From an uncultured Lachnospiraceae bacterium (GTDB taxonomy: Bacteria > Bacillota > Clostridia > Lachnospirales > Lachnospiraceae): a DNA stretch of 64,000 nt. The notes beneath the pieces were generated by a model that was not told where the DNA came from, searched no databases, and was given only the letters and a program-made list of their open reading frames with translations. The stretch spans positions 93,548-157,547 of the forward strand of contig CALWMV010000002.1 of NCBI GenBank assembly GCA_944382125.1. The letters are read 5' to 3'. Within the stretch, counting starts at the first letter, position 1, and each line of letters opens with the position of its first letter. Position numbers and translations under genes: made by a program. Positions 47,498 to 57,591 of the stretch are shown piece after piece.

Positions 47498-48307
47498 TCA
47501 GAGCACATCTGAAAAATGTGGCCTGAGCCTGGTAAATATCTTAAGTCCGATATAAAGCATCCCGATGGAAAAGCACCAGAAATAAAGGGTATTGAGGGGC
47601 CTTTCAAAGAAGAAATTGCCCATGAGCATGCTGTCCCTGTATCCCGTCACTATATAGTAAAGAGGATTCAGCTTGAAAAGTGTCTCCATCCAGGGATGAT
47701 CAGCCGTGAACATGCCCTCCCAGTACATGATGGGGACAAGCCACATGCCGAACTGCAGGGCTATGCCCACTATCTGGGTCATATCTTTGAAAAAAACATT
47801 TATCGCACTGGTGAGGTAGCCAAGGCCCAGCACCAGCACTCCCGCAGCAAAGGAATAGTAAAATATCTGGATCCAGCTTGCCATGGGCATGAACCCGCTT
47901 ATCAAAAAAACGCAGAGCATGATGGCCACAAAGCAGAAATGCACGAAAAGGCAGGATAAAAGCTTTATGACCGGAAGGAGCTCCACCGGGAAGGCCATCT
48001 TCTTTACCAGATAACTGTACTCCGACATGGAGCCTGTCATGCTGTTTATGGCATCGGAAAAGAAGAACCAGGGTATGATGCCCGGGATCAGCCATATCAC
48101 ATAGGGAGCCGGTACCGGAGGCGTGGACTTCATGCCGATCTGGAATACAAAGAAATATACCAGCACCGTGGCCACGGGCTGGATGAACATCCAGACTATG
48201 CCAAAATAGGAGCCCACAAAGCGCTTCCTGAAGTCCGCCTTGGCAAGCTCCCATATGAGTTTCCTTCCGGAGATCAGCTCTCTTAAAAGTCTGAGACTAA
48301 GATGCAT
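47498..48307 (-). CDS. ABC-2 type polysaccharide export permease (Wzm/TagG-like)
   Basis: The 269-residue protein has six helices and the ABC-2 signature KRFVGSYFGIVWMFIQPVATVLVYFFVF. It resembles the membrane part of O-antigen, teichoic acid and capsule exporters. The ATPase (Wzt/TagH) is not next to it in this window, which is unusual, because the two are normally adjacent. It lies 13 bp after rfbC, consistent with a surface-polysaccharide role. Confidence 0.9.
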   Translation of the reverse strand: MHLSLRLLRELISGRKLIWELAKADFRKRFVGSYFGIVWMFIQPVATVLVYFFVFQIGMKSTPPVPAPYVIWLIPGIIPWFFFSDAINSMTGSMSEYSYLVKKMAFPVELLPVIKLLSCLFVHFCFVAIMLCVFLISGFMPMASWIQIFYYSFAAGVLVLGLGYLTSAINVFFKDMTQIVGIALQFGMWLVPIMYWEGMFTADHPWMETLFKLNPLYYIVTGYRDSMLMGNFFFERPLNTLYFWCFSIGMLYIGLKIFTRLRPHFSDVL

Positions 48308-48319
48308 GCCGCTCCTCCG

Positions 48320-48895
48320 TCAGAATTTGAAGTGGAAGGTCTCAGAGAGTCCTCCCCATTTCTTATCCTTCTCTGAAAGTATCAGCTGCATATCCGGTGC
48401 TATGGGCCATTCCACTCCTATATCAGGATCATTGTATATAAGTCCGCCCTCATCTCCGGGATGGTAGAAGTCCGTACACTTATAGGCAAACTCTGCCCTC
48501 TCGGAAAGCACCAGGAAGCCATGGGCAAAGCCCTCAGGGATATAGAACTGCTTCTTGTTATCCTCACTGAGCTCAACGCCGTACCACATACCATAGGTAT
48601 CAGAGTAAGTACGAAGGTCCACGGCCACGTCAAAGACCGAGCCCCTTACGGCACGGACCAGCTTGCCCTGGGGATACTGCTTCTGATAATGAAGTCCCCT
48701 GAGCACGCCCCTTACGGAGCTGGACTGATTGTCCTGCACAAACTCCATGGAGAGGCCTGCATCCTCAAAATCCTTTTTATTGTAGGTCTCCATGAAGTAA
48801 CCCCTCTCATCCTTATGGATCTCGGGTTCTATGACATACAGACCGGAAATCACCTTTCCGTCTTTTCTGCATGAGGTAACACTTATCTTGCCCAT
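48320..48895 (-). CDS. rfbC: dTDP-4-dehydrorhamnose 3,5-epimerase
   Basis: The 191-residue cupin has FVQDNQSSSVRGVLRGLHYQ, with the catalytic His, and the conserved IPEGFAHGFLVLSE. It converts dTDP-4-keto-6-deoxyglucose to dTDP-4-keto-rhamnose. The rest of the rfbABD set is not in this window, so the gene is detached from its pathway cluster. Length fits. Confidence 0.94.
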   Translation of the reverse strand: MGKISVTSCRKDGKVISGLYVIEPEIHKDERGYFMETYNKKDFEDAGLSMEFVQDNQSSSVRGVLRGLHYQKQYPQGKLVRAVRGSVFDVAVDLRTYSDTYGMWYGVELSEDNKKQFYIPEGFAHGFLVLSERAEFAYKCTDFYHPGDEGGLIYNDPDIGVEWPIAPDMQLILSEKDKKWGGLSETFHFKF

Positions 48896-48938
48896 CTTTA
48901 TCCTCCGAAAATATCTGTCCTATGGATCTTCATCCTTC

Positions 48939-50897
48939 CTACAGACAGAATTTTATTATCACCGTCACAGTGATGCTGAGCCACAAAAGCAGGGCTGCAG
49001 CGATCATCATTAAATAATACCATAAGCCACCTGCCGTTTCAAGCTTGGCAGCTCCCCCTTCGGTGCTCCTGATCCGTTCATTCAGCGGCAGAAGCAGTGA
49101 TGACAGCACAAGATAAAGGGGGAACATAAGCGGTATGAAGTACCTGCCCTGGACTCCCGCTATGCTGTCTGCTCCCGGCTCCGTAAAGGCCACGTACATG
49201 GAAGTCCATATCAGTACCGAGCTCCCCAGTATCATGAGCAGTATCCAAAGCTTCTCCATGGCTTTCATATGATAGCGCATACCCCTCATAAGAGGCTCCA
49301 GGCAGGAACCGAGAATGAGTAGGAAGTACGGTATCCAGAAGCCCCTGAATCCCGTGGTCCCGCTTACTATCCCGCCCATGAAGGTGGTGCAGTCAGGACC
49401 AATGAAGCACTGGGGTATCCAGCTTATCATCTGTCCTATGAGGAGGCCTGCATAGCCCAGAGGATCAGAAAGTATATAACCCACCTGGGATACCTCCGAG
49501 GTGGCCCCACCCCTGAGATCTCCCGTCTCGGAGGGAGCTATGACCGTAGGCAGTATGAAGGAAGCCACAAGGATTGCAAAGACCAGAGCCGAAAGAAGGA
49601 ATACGGATATCCCCGGTCCCTCATCCCTCTTTTTCCTCAGCCTGTCGATAAGTGGCTGAACAGCCGGTGCGCAGAGCATGAGAAGAAGGGGTGCATAGAC
49701 CGCCTTTGGAAGACAGCCCAGGAACATGAAAAAGGCCGACAGAGCATAGTCTCTGACCAGGCTCCTGTCAGTTATCACTCCCGGCCTTATCTCCTTTTCC
49801 GAAGAGCTGAGGAAGGCTGAGAGCATGAAAGCCATGCCGCAGAAAAGGCAGCCCGTGACAAAGGGATCATAGGAAAAAGTACAGGCCATGAAGATATTCT
49901 GAGGGAAAAGACCTATGACAAAAAGCAGCAGCTTTCCAACCGGTATCTTCCTTATGGCGATATACATAAGTATTATGTACATGAGCAGGTTGGCCGCCCT
50001 TGCAGCCATGATCACCAGAGGCCAGGAAAGGCCCAGAAGCATGGAAAGCTTCATGGCAAGGGCCATAGCTCCATAGGCAGGGGCCCTGTTCTTCATCAGA
50101 TAGTGATCGAAGACATGGCTTCCGCTTCTGTAATCTCCGGTACCTGCGAGATAGGCATCCACATCCCTCATCTCCTCAAAGGAGCCGGGAGTTATGAGTA
50201 TGCTGCTGAACTCATTGACCGAAAGCTGGGAGTATATCGTATCAGAGATATGGGCAGATCCGGGCCAAACCGCCATATCAAGCACCGCCTTAAGATGCTC
50301 CTCATCATCATAGCCTATCTTGTCCCTGGGAAGGGCTCCGCACATGAGGCCGCCCATGGTCAGGGCTATGATAAGGAAGCAAAGCTCAAGCCTCTTTGCA
50401 AGATAAGCGCGAAACAGTATCAGTATGGAGATGCAGAGTCCCAGCGCTGCTCCGCAGATAAACACATAGGGGTTCAGGGAAGGCCTGTTTATAAGGCTTA
50501 TGCTCTCCACATCACAGCCCCTTACGGATATATCAAGGCCCGTCACCCTGTCCTGCCTTATATTCAGTACCTCACGATCCAGCGAGAAGGGATTGATATC
50601 GCTTATGAGCTCAGGCTCCTCACCTTCCCGGAGTATCGAAATCTCTATCCTCGGAGATATGGAGGATCTTGCTCCAAGCTCCAGCTTCAGCTTATCCATA
50701 TACATGGGCTCAAAGCTGAGCTCAAGCCTGAGTTCATCTCCGTCAAGGCTCCGTTTTGTCACATGATCATCAAGGATCATCTCCCCCTTTGGCAGTGCCC
50801 TGCCGGTGATATGGGGCAGATCATAAAATAATACGCCAAAAAGCCCTGCTGCCAGGGCTGTAAGTAATACTATAAATATCTTTAATCTTTTGCTCAC
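48939..50897 (-). CDS. DUF2142 family polytopic membrane protein
   Basis: The 652-residue protein has an N-terminal anchor, an extracytoplasmic beta-rich segment (about 30-145) and about ten membrane helices, with the acidic motif GYDDEEHLKA after the second helix, typical of DUF2142/GT-C-like envelope proteins. Members are often linked with surface glycan assembly; the activity is unknown. It lies 28 bp after the kdpE-like gene and 43 bp before rfbC. Confidence 0.82.
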   Translation of the reverse strand: MSKRLKIFIVLLTALAAGLFGVLFYDLPHITGRALPKGEMILDDHVTKRSLDGDELRLELSFEPMYMDKLKLELGARSSISPRIEISILREGEEPELISDINPFSLDREVLNIRQDRVTGLDISVRGCDVESISLINRPSLNPYVFICGAALGLCISILILFRAYLAKRLELCFLIIALTMGGLMCGALPRDKIGYDDEEHLKAVLDMAVWPGSAHISDTIYSQLSVNEFSSILITPGSFEEMRDVDAYLAGTGDYRSGSHVFDHYLMKNRAPAYGAMALAMKLSMLLGLSWPLVIMAARAANLLMYIILMYIAIRKIPVGKLLLFVIGLFPQNIFMACTFSYDPFVTGCLFCGMAFMLSAFLSSSEKEIRPGVITDRSLVRDYALSAFFMFLGCLPKAVYAPLLLMLCAPAVQPLIDRLRKKRDEGPGISVFLLSALVFAILVASFILPTVIAPSETGDLRGGATSEVSQVGYILSDPLGYAGLLIGQMISWIPQCFIGPDCTTFMGGIVSGTTGFRGFWIPYFLLILGSCLEPLMRGMRYHMKAMEKLWILLMILGSSVLIWTSMYVAFTEPGADSIAGVQGRYFIPLMFPLYLVLSSLLLPLNERIRSTEGGAAKLETAGGLWYYLMMIAAALLLWLSITVTVIIKFCL

Positions 50898-50924
50898 AAG
50901 GGGATTATAACAGAAAAATACGCT

Positions 50925-51626
50925 TTATTCCACTCTCAGCATCCTGTAGCCCACGCCTATGTGGGTCTGGATATACTCGGGTGAATCGGGCTTCGGCTCC
51001 AGCTTCTTTCTGAGGGTAGCCATGAATACCCTGAGGGAGGCTATATCGCTGTCCCAGCTGCTGCCCCAGATCTTGCCCGTGATATAGGTATGGGTCAGTA
51101 CCTTTCCGACATTTCTGGCAAGAAGGCAGAGAAGCTTGTATTCGATGGGAGTAAGATGGAGCTCCTCGCCCGAAAGATAGGCGCAGCCCGCGGCATAGTC
51201 TATCCTGAGCTCTCCGTTTTCAAAGACTGAGCCTCCTGCAAAGCTGCCGTTTTCTGCGGCAGAGAGCCGCCTTAAGGTCGCTCTGAGCCTTGCCAGCAGC
51301 TCCTCCACGGAAAAGGGCTTCGTCAGATAATCATCCGCTCCCGCATCCAGGGCATCTATCTTATCCGTATCCTCGCTTCTTGCGCTTATAACTATGATGG
51401 GCATGTTGGACCAGGTCCTTATCCTTTTTATGACCTTGATCCCGTCCATGTCGGGAAGTCCCAGATCCAGAAGTACTATATCCGGATTATGGGACGCTGC
51501 CTCGGCTATGGCAGTCTCGCCGTTTGCCGCGGTTATGAATCTGTAATCCTGAGTCTTTAATGTGGCCGATATCAGATTCCTGATCGGTGCATCATCCTCA
51601 ACTATAAGTATCAGTGTCTTATCCAT
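50925..51626 (-). CDS. KdpE-like response regulator
   Basis: The 233-residue OmpR-family regulator has a receiver with DDAP, Asp in IVLLDLGLPDMDG and Lys in LTKPFSVEELLARLRAT, and a winged helix with ASLRVFMATLRKKLEP, typical of KdpE. It overlaps the kinase end by 8 bp. No kdpFABC is in the window, so the direct target may be the adjacent Ktr genes (inference). Confidence 0.93.
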   Translation of the reverse strand: MDKTLILIVEDDAPIRNLISATLKTQDYRFITAANGETAIAEAASHNPDIVLLDLGLPDMDGIKVIKRIRTWSNMPIIVISARSEDTDKIDALDAGADDYLTKPFSVEELLARLRATLRRLSAAENGSFAGGSVFENGELRIDYAAGCAYLSGEELHLTPIEYKLLCLLARNVGKVLTHTYITGKIWGSSWDSDIASLRVFMATLRKKLEPKPDSPEYIQTHIGVGYRMLRVE

Positions 51627-53415
51627 GTATATCTACCTCTCCGGCCATGAGGTCAAAGGAAAATACTGCCCCATGGGGAATATTGTCGGTAAGCCTGAGT
51701 TCGCTTCCATGAGCATTGACTATGGCTTTGCAAAGATAAAGCCCGAGGCCGGTGCTCCTGGCTCCATGTCCGGTGCTGTCGCCTCCGCTGTAAAACATCC
51801 TGAAGACCCGGGGTTTTTCCTCATCGCTGATGCCGGGCCCGTTGTCCGCAACGCAAAGCTCTACCCGGCCCTCCTTCCGTCTGGCGCTGATGATGATCTC
51901 AGAACCCTTCGGCGTATATTTGACTGCATTGTTTATCAGATTTATCAGTACCTGGACTATCAGCCTCGCATCCATCCTGGCGAAGATGAATTCGTCCTCC
52001 TGCTCGATCCTGATGACATGGTCATCGTTCTTCCTTGCAAAGCGTTTTACCGCCTCGCCTATGACCTCATCCACCAGTTCATCCCGAAGCTCCAGCTTCA
52101 TCCGCTTATCCTCTATACGGGTGATATAGAGCATATTCTCTACAAGGCCCGTAAGCCATACGGAATCATCACATATATCCTCGTACATCTGACGCCTGGT
52201 AGCCTTATCCAGTGCTTCCTCATTATTGAGAAGGTTGCTGGCATTGCCGTAGATGGAGGTAAGAGGAGTCCTGAGGTCATGGGAAACGGTCCTCAGTATG
52301 TTGGCCCTGAGCTGCTCATTTTTAGCCAGCAGATCCGAGGCCTCCTTCCTCCTGCGGTTCTCATCATTTTCAAGGGCCAGGGCACATTCTCCCGTTATGG
52401 CCAGGATGGCTCCGTTATCCTTGAGTATGCCTCTCTGTGCTCCGGCTCCGCTTTCGCTTAGGACTCCGGCCACACCGTAGACCTTGTCATTGACTCCTAT
52501 AGGGATATAGGTGCACATGGCATCCGGATATCTCTCCGTGCCCTTTCCCGCAAAGTCATTGTACCTGAAAGCCCAATCCGCCGCCAGCTCATCCTCATGG
52601 CCAAAGGCACCTGTATCCCGGACCACCATATTTTCAGAAAGAGGGAAGGTCTTTGCCGCCCCAAGCTTTTCACTGGCTGCCGGATATATGATGACGGTCT
52701 CTGACACCAGCTTCCGAAGCTGCTGGGCATAGGCGGAAAGTATCTCCTCGGCATCCCCTGCCCTCTGCATGAGCTGGTTGGTCTCAAACAGCAGTCTGGA
52801 GCGTCTGGCAGCAGCCGATGCCTCCCTTACATTTACCTTCAGCCGCTGAGTAAGGGTGCCTGCCAGCACCGATACTATGCACATCAGGATAAAGATGAAG
52901 GAATATGCCCGTCCGTAGGTGACGAACTGCAGTCTGGGCTCTATGAAGAAAAAGTCATAAATGATAAGGCTCAGAAGGGATGCGATGGGGCCTGTGAGCT
53001 TGCGTTCCGCCCCAAGGGCCACTATCAGGACGGCCAGCATGAAGACGCTTATGACAGCCGCCTCTGAGGCTATGAATCTGTCCACGGCATAACCCACAAG
53101 GGCAGCGATAAAGATTATCACCACCATCCTTACAAGGTCCCTAAGATCCGGGAGCCATCTTTCATTATTATCTTTTCCTGTATCCAAAAAGGCGCTTTTG
53201 TCTTCCTTTGAGAAAAGCTCATCTCCGGAAACTCCAAACAACGCCTTCGTGATCCTTCTGAACAGCTCTGCGCCCATCCTGTCTGTGTTGTTCCTTGATC
53301 TGTCCGGTGCCTCAGGCCTGGCCTGAAGCGCCGAACCGATAAACCTTATTATAAAATAGCACAGGCAAAATGCAACTGCAACATCAGCTATCAGCAGTAT
53401 GCTATGTATATCCAT
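51619..53415 (-). CDS. KdpD-like sensor kinase lacking the N-terminal KdpD domain
   Basis: The 598-residue protein has one N-terminal anchor, a charged cytoplasmic stretch, the four-helix DUF4118 module (about 95-195), a GAF-like domain, HisKA (LRTVSHDLRTPLTSIYGNA) and HATPase (NLINNAVKYTP, STGLGLYLCK). Full KdpD begins with a Walker-A-containing KdpD domain and a USP domain; neither is present here. It lies between the ktrA gene and its response regulator, all on one strand. Confidence 0.92.
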   Translation of the reverse strand: MDIHSILLIADVAVAFCLCYFIIRFIGSALQARPEAPDRSRNNTDRMGAELFRRITKALFGVSGDELFSKEDKSAFLDTGKDNNERWLPDLRDLVRMVVIIFIAALVGYAVDRFIASEAAVISVFMLAVLIVALGAERKLTGPIASLLSLIIYDFFFIEPRLQFVTYGRAYSFIFILMCIVSVLAGTLTQRLKVNVREASAAARRSRLLFETNQLMQRAGDAEEILSAYAQQLRKLVSETVIIYPAASEKLGAAKTFPLSENMVVRDTGAFGHEDELAADWAFRYNDFAGKGTERYPDAMCTYIPIGVNDKVYGVAGVLSESGAGAQRGILKDNGAILAITGECALALENDENRRRKEASDLLAKNEQLRANILRTVSHDLRTPLTSIYGNASNLLNNEEALDKATRRQMYEDICDDSVWLTGLVENMLYITRIEDKRMKLELRDELVDEVIGEAVKRFARKNDDHVIRIEQEDEFIFARMDARLIVQVLINLINNAVKYTPKGSEIIISARRKEGRVELCVADNGPGISDEEKPRVFRMFYSGGDSTGHGARSTGLGLYLCKAIVNAHGSELRLTDNIPHGAVFSFDLMAGEVDIHG

Positions 53416-53502
53416 AAACCGCGCCTCCTCTCTCCCTCAGAGGAAAGATGGTACTCCGTGACCGGCCTTACTTTCCGGCCCCGATCCACGGATCCAAGCA
53501 CA

Positions 53503-54153
53503 TCACCAGATGCGGAAGCACTTCTTTATATCCTGAGTATGGCCAAGCACCAGAAGTGTCTGGTCTGCTCTTAAGAGAGTGTCTGCCTTGATGGCCATCT
53601 CCAGGCTGCCGTTAGTCCTGATGGCCATGATATTGATGTGATATGCATTTCTTATATCCAGCTCGCCTACGGTCTTTCCGATCCATGAAACAGGCATATC
53701 CACCTCGAAGATGGCATAATCATCCTCAAGCTCTATATAGTCAAGGATATGGTCTGAGCTGTATCTGATGGCCGTCCACTTCGCCAGCTGTCTCTCGGGA
53801 TAAACTACCTTGTCTGCGCCGTTGCGGAGCAGGAACTTGGCCTGAACATCCCTTGCAGCCCTGGATACGACAAACTTCGCACCCAGCTCCTTGAGAAGTG
53901 AGGTGGTCTCCAGCGAACTCTGGAAATTGGAGCTTATGGTCACTATGCAGAGATCATAGTTGCTTACGCCCAGGGTCTCCAGGAATTCCTGCTTGGTGCT
54001 GTCCCCTATCTGTGCGCTGGTCACATAGGACATAACGTCCTCTACCCTCTCCTCATCCTTATCAACGGCCATGACCTCATGGCCCAGTTTGTTGAGCTCC
54101 TCAGCCACGTGTCTTCCGAATCTTCCAAGTCCGATCAAAAGTACAGATTTCAT
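53503..54153 (-). CDS. ktrA: Potassium uptake regulatory subunit (KtrA-type)
   Basis: The 216-residue protein has one RCK domain with nucleotide motif GLGRFGRHVAEEL and a C-terminal TrkA-C domain (about 140-216). The single-RCK length matches KtrA rather than the two-RCK TrkA. It forms an octameric ring that gates the membrane partner in response to ATP/ADP and, in many Firmicutes, c-di-AMP. It lies 16 bp after the ktrB-type gene. Confidence 0.9.
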   Translation of the reverse strand: MKSVLLIGLGRFGRHVAEELNKLGHEVMAVDKDEERVEDVMSYVTSAQIGDSTKQEFLETLGVSNYDLCIVTISSNFQSSLETTSLLKELGAKFVVSRAARDVQAKFLLRNGADKVVYPERQLAKWTAIRYSSDHILDYIELEDDYAIFEVDMPVSWIGKTVGELDIRNAYHINIMAIRTNGSLEMAIKADTLLRADQTLLVLGHTQDIKKCFRIW

Positions 54154-54169
54154 GATCTATGTCTCCTCC

Positions 54170-55540
54170 TTAACCTACCGCGATCCTGTCCTGCGGAAGC
54201 TTTGAATATTTGTTCTTTGTTGCGGGAAGCGCCGCAAATATGATCGTAAGTCCTCCGACTCTGCCCAGGAACATGAGCAGTATGAGAACTATCTTTGATG
54301 CCGCATGAAGTCCCGGGGTTATGCCGAGGGTAAGTCCTACGGTACCTACCGCTGATGCGGTCTCAAATACGGCCTCCACAAAGGTGCAGCTCTCGACCCG
54401 GCTTACGAACAGTGCCGATCCCACGCAGAGCACGATGTACATCATGGCTATGGTAGCCGCATTCTTGATGGTCTCATCCGGTATCCTTCGCTGGAATACA
54501 TGGGCCTCATTGCTGCGGGTAAATACTGCCCTGGTGTTTGCAACCAGCACAGCCAGTGTGGTGGTCTTCATACCGCCGGCAGTACCTCCCGGCGATCCTC
54601 CGATAAGCATCAGGATCGCAAGCAGGATCTGTCCTGCCTGGGACATGGCATTGAGATTTACCGTATTGAAGCCTGCCGTTCTGGGGGTGGTGGACTGGAA
54701 GAAGGATGCCAGGATCCTGTCTCCGAAGCTGTAGTCCTGGAACTCCCAGAAATAGAAATATATAGTCGGCAGAAGCAAAAGCAAAAACGTCGTAAATATG
54801 ATCGTCTTTGACTGGGTGCGATACTTCCTGAAGTTGAGCTTATTGGCCTTGATATCATCCCAGGTCAGGAAGCCTATACCGCCTATGATGATCAGGAAGG
54901 ATATGGTAAGACTGACGAAGGGATCTCCCACATAATCCGTAAGGGATACGAACTGGGCATCCGGGGTTCCAAGTATGTCAAAGCCGGCATTACAGAAGGC
55001 CGATATGGAATGGAACACCGCCATCCAGAGTCCCTTTATAAGTCCATGATCTCCTATAAAGGAAGGAGCCATGATGACTGCACCTATAAGCTCAATAAGG
55101 AAGGTGCCCTTGAGTATAAAGCCCGTAAGCCTCACTATGCCTCCCACCTTGGGAGCGGCTATGGCTTCCTGCATCAGATTCCTCTCACGAAGGCCTATCT
55201 TTCTCTTTGCTATCAGGGCGATCATCAGAGCTATGGTGACTACTCCGAGTCCGCCTATCTGGATAAGCAGGATGATGACCACCTGTCCGAACAGTGTCCA
55301 GTGGGTAGCCGTATCATATACTATAAGTCCCGTAACGCAGACAGCTGAGGTAGCCGTATAAAGGGTGTCGATAAAGGGCGTCACCTCTCCGGTCCTCGAA
55401 GCTATCGGCAGCATCAGGAGCAGAGCTCCCAGCAATATGATGCCTGCAAAGCCGAACATGATGATCCTGAAGGGGGTCCATCTGAATCCGCGCTTTTTCG
55501 CCGGAGGCTGCTGCGTTAATTCATCTTCAAAACTGAACAT
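54170..55540 (-). CDS. ktrB: Potassium uptake membrane subunit (KtrB/TrkH-type)
   Basis: The protein of about 456 residues has four M1-P-M2 repeats, with P-loop motifs TATSAVCVTGL, SISAFCNAGFD, TPRTAGFNTV and SAVGTVGLTLG, each with the filter glycine. It takes up K+ coupled to Na+ or H+. I chose ATG 55540 (MFSFEDEL) with AGAAAGG upstream; the longer frame to 55627 has no site. It heads a potassium unit with ktrA and the KdpDE-like genes. Confidence 0.93.
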   Translation of the reverse strand: MFSFEDELTQQPPAKKRGFRWTPFRIIMFGFAGIILLGALLLMLPIASRTGEVTPFIDTLYTATSAVCVTGLIVYDTATHWTLFGQVVIILLIQIGGLGVVTIALMIALIAKRKIGLRERNLMQEAIAAPKVGGIVRLTGFILKGTFLIELIGAVIMAPSFIGDHGLIKGLWMAVFHSISAFCNAGFDILGTPDAQFVSLTDYVGDPFVSLTISFLIIIGGIGFLTWDDIKANKLNFRKYRTQSKTIIFTTFLLLLLPTIYFYFWEFQDYSFGDRILASFFQSTTPRTAGFNTVNLNAMSQAGQILLAILMLIGGSPGGTAGGMKTTTLAVLVANTRAVFTRSNEAHVFQRRIPDETIKNAATIAMMYIVLCVGSALFVSRVESCTFVEAVFETASAVGTVGLTLGITPGLHAASKIVLILLMFLGRVGGLTIIFAALPATKNKYSKLPQDRIAVG

Positions 55541-55755
55541 AATCTGCCTTTCTGATGTTTGCGCATTTCTGACCAATGTACCTGTCAGTTCATGACAATT
55601 CTGCAATATCAAAGCTAAAGATGGCATTAAGTAAATATCTTCCGTATTAAGATGGCATAAAGATTTTCCGGCGTATTTTACGGATATCCGTGTGTTTTGC
55701 AGACTATATTGGAAAATATCGCGGAAATCATTATTTCTTTCTGTTGTAGCAAAAA
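55541..55755 (-). other. Leader and promoter region of the potassium operon
   Basis: This 215-bp gap has no gene. It contains TGCCATCTTWA in two copies about 30 bp apart and a short inverted repeat TGTCA-N5-TGACA (RC of 55584-55598). I looked for the c-di-AMP (ydaO/kat) riboswitch often found before ktr genes and saw no conserved core. Confidence 0.45.
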
Positions 55756-55800
55756 GATCGCAGCTTTCATATTTATATATCCTTTATGAAAGCTGCGATC
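55756..55800 (-). terminator. Terminator of pckA
   Basis: Perfect 16-bp arms (GATCGCAGCTTTCATA and complement) with a 13-nt loop, followed on the minus strand by TTTTT. It lies about 100 bp after the pckA stop. Confidence 0.88.
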
Positions 55801-55831
55801 TCTTATATTAAATCTTTATACTGCCTTATGG

Positions 55832-55911
55832 CTTACATCCGGCTTTGCTTACGCCTTGGCCTGTGCCTTATGACGTATGCCCTGGCTCAGGCTTTGTGGC
55901 TTATGCCCTGG
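55832..55911 (-). repeat. Degenerate 26-bp tandem repeat across the pckA stop
   Basis: On the minus strand three units start with CCARGGCRTAMG: at 55911, 55885 and 55859 (26 and 26 bp apart, the last unit 28 bp). The first unit includes the last two codons and stop of pckA, so the repeat may have grown from the gene's end. Confidence 0.6.
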
Positions 55912-57484
55912 GTCCTGCCTCAGCGATGTTCTTGGGCATGTTGGGATACTTCTTTGCGAAGTTCTCTGAGATCATGCCTGCAAGCTTCTTGGCCTGTGCA
56001 TCATAAGCAGCCTTATCAGCCCAGGTGTTCTTGGGGTTGAGGATCTCAGCGGGTACTCCGGGGCAGCTCTGAGGGATCTCTACGTTGAATACCTCATCGT
56101 GCTTGTACTCTGCCTTCTCAAGCTCTCCGTTAAGGGCTGCGGTAACCATGGCTCTGGTGTAGGACAGCTTCATACGGGATCCTACGCCGTAAGGGCCTCC
56201 GGTCCATCCTGTATTGACAAGGTAAACCTTGGTGCCATACTTCTCGATCCTCTCTCCGAGCATATTAGCATATACGGAAGCATCCAGCGGCATGAAGGGC
56301 TCTCCGAACAGAGTTGAGAATGTGGGCTGAGGCTCAGTGATGCCTCTCTCAGTTCCTGCCAGCTTGGAGGTGAAGCCTGTTACGAAGTGGTACATGGCTG
56401 CATCCTGGGAAAGCTTGGAGATGGGAGGAAGTACACCGAAGGCATCTGCCGTAAGGAAGATAACTACCTTGGGGATACCGCCCTCTCCGGGGATCTGAGC
56501 GTTGTCGATATAGTCTATGGGATAACCTACACGGGTATTCTCAGTTACTGATCCGTCATGATAATCAGGATGTCTGTCCTCGTCGATAACTACGTTCTCA
56601 ACAAGGGAGCCGAACTTGATCGCATGATAGATATCGGGCTCCTTCTCCTCCTCAAGGTCGATACACTTTGCATAGCAGCCGCCCTCGAAGTTGAAGATGC
56701 CGTGATCTGACCAGCCGTGCTCGTCATCACCGATAAGCTTACGGTTGGGATCAGCGGAAAGGGTAGTCTTACCTGTTCCGGAAAGTCCGAAGAATACTGC
56801 GGTCTCATGGGTCTCAGGATCCATGTTTGCGGAGCAGTGCATGGGAAGCACATTCTCCTCTACAGGCATCAGATAGTTCATAACAGAGAATACTGACTTC
56901 TTGATCTCTCCTGAATACTGGGAGCCTGCTATGATGACTTCCTTTGCCTCGTAGTCGATTATGATCGCTGCCTCAGAATTGATGCCGAACTTTGCGGGAT
57001 CGCACTTATATCCGGGAGCAACGATGATGGTGAAATCAGCCTCTCCGAAGTCTGCAAGCTGCTCCTTGGTGGGTCTGATCAGAAGCTGATGGATGAACAG
57101 GTTCTGGGAAGCCAGCTCATTTACGATCCTGAACTTCCTTGTGCACTTGGGGTCTGCTCCTGCATATCCGTCGAAGATGTATACATCCTTGCCGTTAAGG
57201 TACTCCACCATCTCTTTTCTGATGGCCTGGAATACAGATCTCTCAATAGGTCTGTTTACGCTTCCCCAGGCGATCTTGTCGTGAACACCCTCTGTGTCTA
57301 CGATGAACTTATCCTTAGGGGAACGTCCGGTATACTTACCGGTCATAACTGACAGAGCTCCGGTGTCCGTAAGCTTGCCTTCTCCGTTTATGATCGCCCT
57401 CTCAGTAAGATCTGCAGGGCAAAGATTGCGGTAAACGGCTTTCGGGGCTGTGATACCCAGTTTCTCAAGTCCGTAGGTTTCCAT
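55901..57484 (-). CDS. pckA: Phosphoenolpyruvate carboxykinase (ATP)
   Basis: The 527-residue protein converts oxaloacetate and ATP to PEP, CO2 and ADP; in rumen and gut anaerobes it often runs towards oxaloacetate. The kinase loop [25 protein letters not shown] is intact, as are GAQYSG-like [14 protein letters not shown] and the metal-site [12 protein letters not shown]. Length is normal. It has its own perfect promoter and terminator, and AAGGAGG before the ATG. Confidence 0.97.
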   Translation of the reverse strand: METYGLEKLGITAPKAVYRNLCPADLTERAIINGEGKLTDTGALSVMTGKYTGRSPKDKFIVDTEGVHDKIAWGSVNRPIERSVFQAIRKEMVEYLNGKDVYIFDGYAGADPKCTRKFRIVNELASQNLFIHQLLIRPTKEQLADFGEADFTIIVAPGYKCDPAKFGINSEAAIIIDYEAKEVIIAGSQYSGEIKKSVFSVMNYLMPVEENVLPMHCSANMDPETHETAVFFGLSGTGKTTLSADPNRKLIGDDEHGWSDHGIFNFEGGCYAKCIDLEEEKEPDIYHAIKFGSLVENVVIDEDRHPDYHDGSVTENTRVGYPIDYIDNAQIPGEGGIPKVVIFLTADAFGVLPPISKLSQDAAMYHFVTGFTSKLAGTERGITEPQPTFSTLFGEPFMPLDASVYANMLGERIEKYGTKVYLVNTGWTGGPYGVGSRMKLSYTRAMVTAALNGELEKAEYKHDEVFNVEIPQSCPGVPAEILNPKNTWADKAAYDAQAKKLAGMISENFAKKYPNMPKNIAEAGPRA

Positions 57485-57538
57485 TGAAAAAGCCTCCTTA
57501 AAAAATGTATTAAAATAAATACAATCTTAACCAAATAC

Positions 57539-57567
57539 ATTATAATTCCCTGACATAAAAGTGTCAA
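57539..57567 (-). promoter_or_regulatory. Promoter of pckA
   Basis: Perfect TTGACA, 17 nt, TATAAT on the minus strand. The 5' leader carries an inverted repeat TGTATT-N6-AATACA just before the ribosome site. Confidence 0.9.
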
Positions 57568-57591
57568 TCACTTAAATATGTCATAGTTCTG

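Noticed and set aside
55541..55755. c-di-AMP riboswitch before ktrB
   Set aside because: The conserved core sequences of the ydaO class are not visible.
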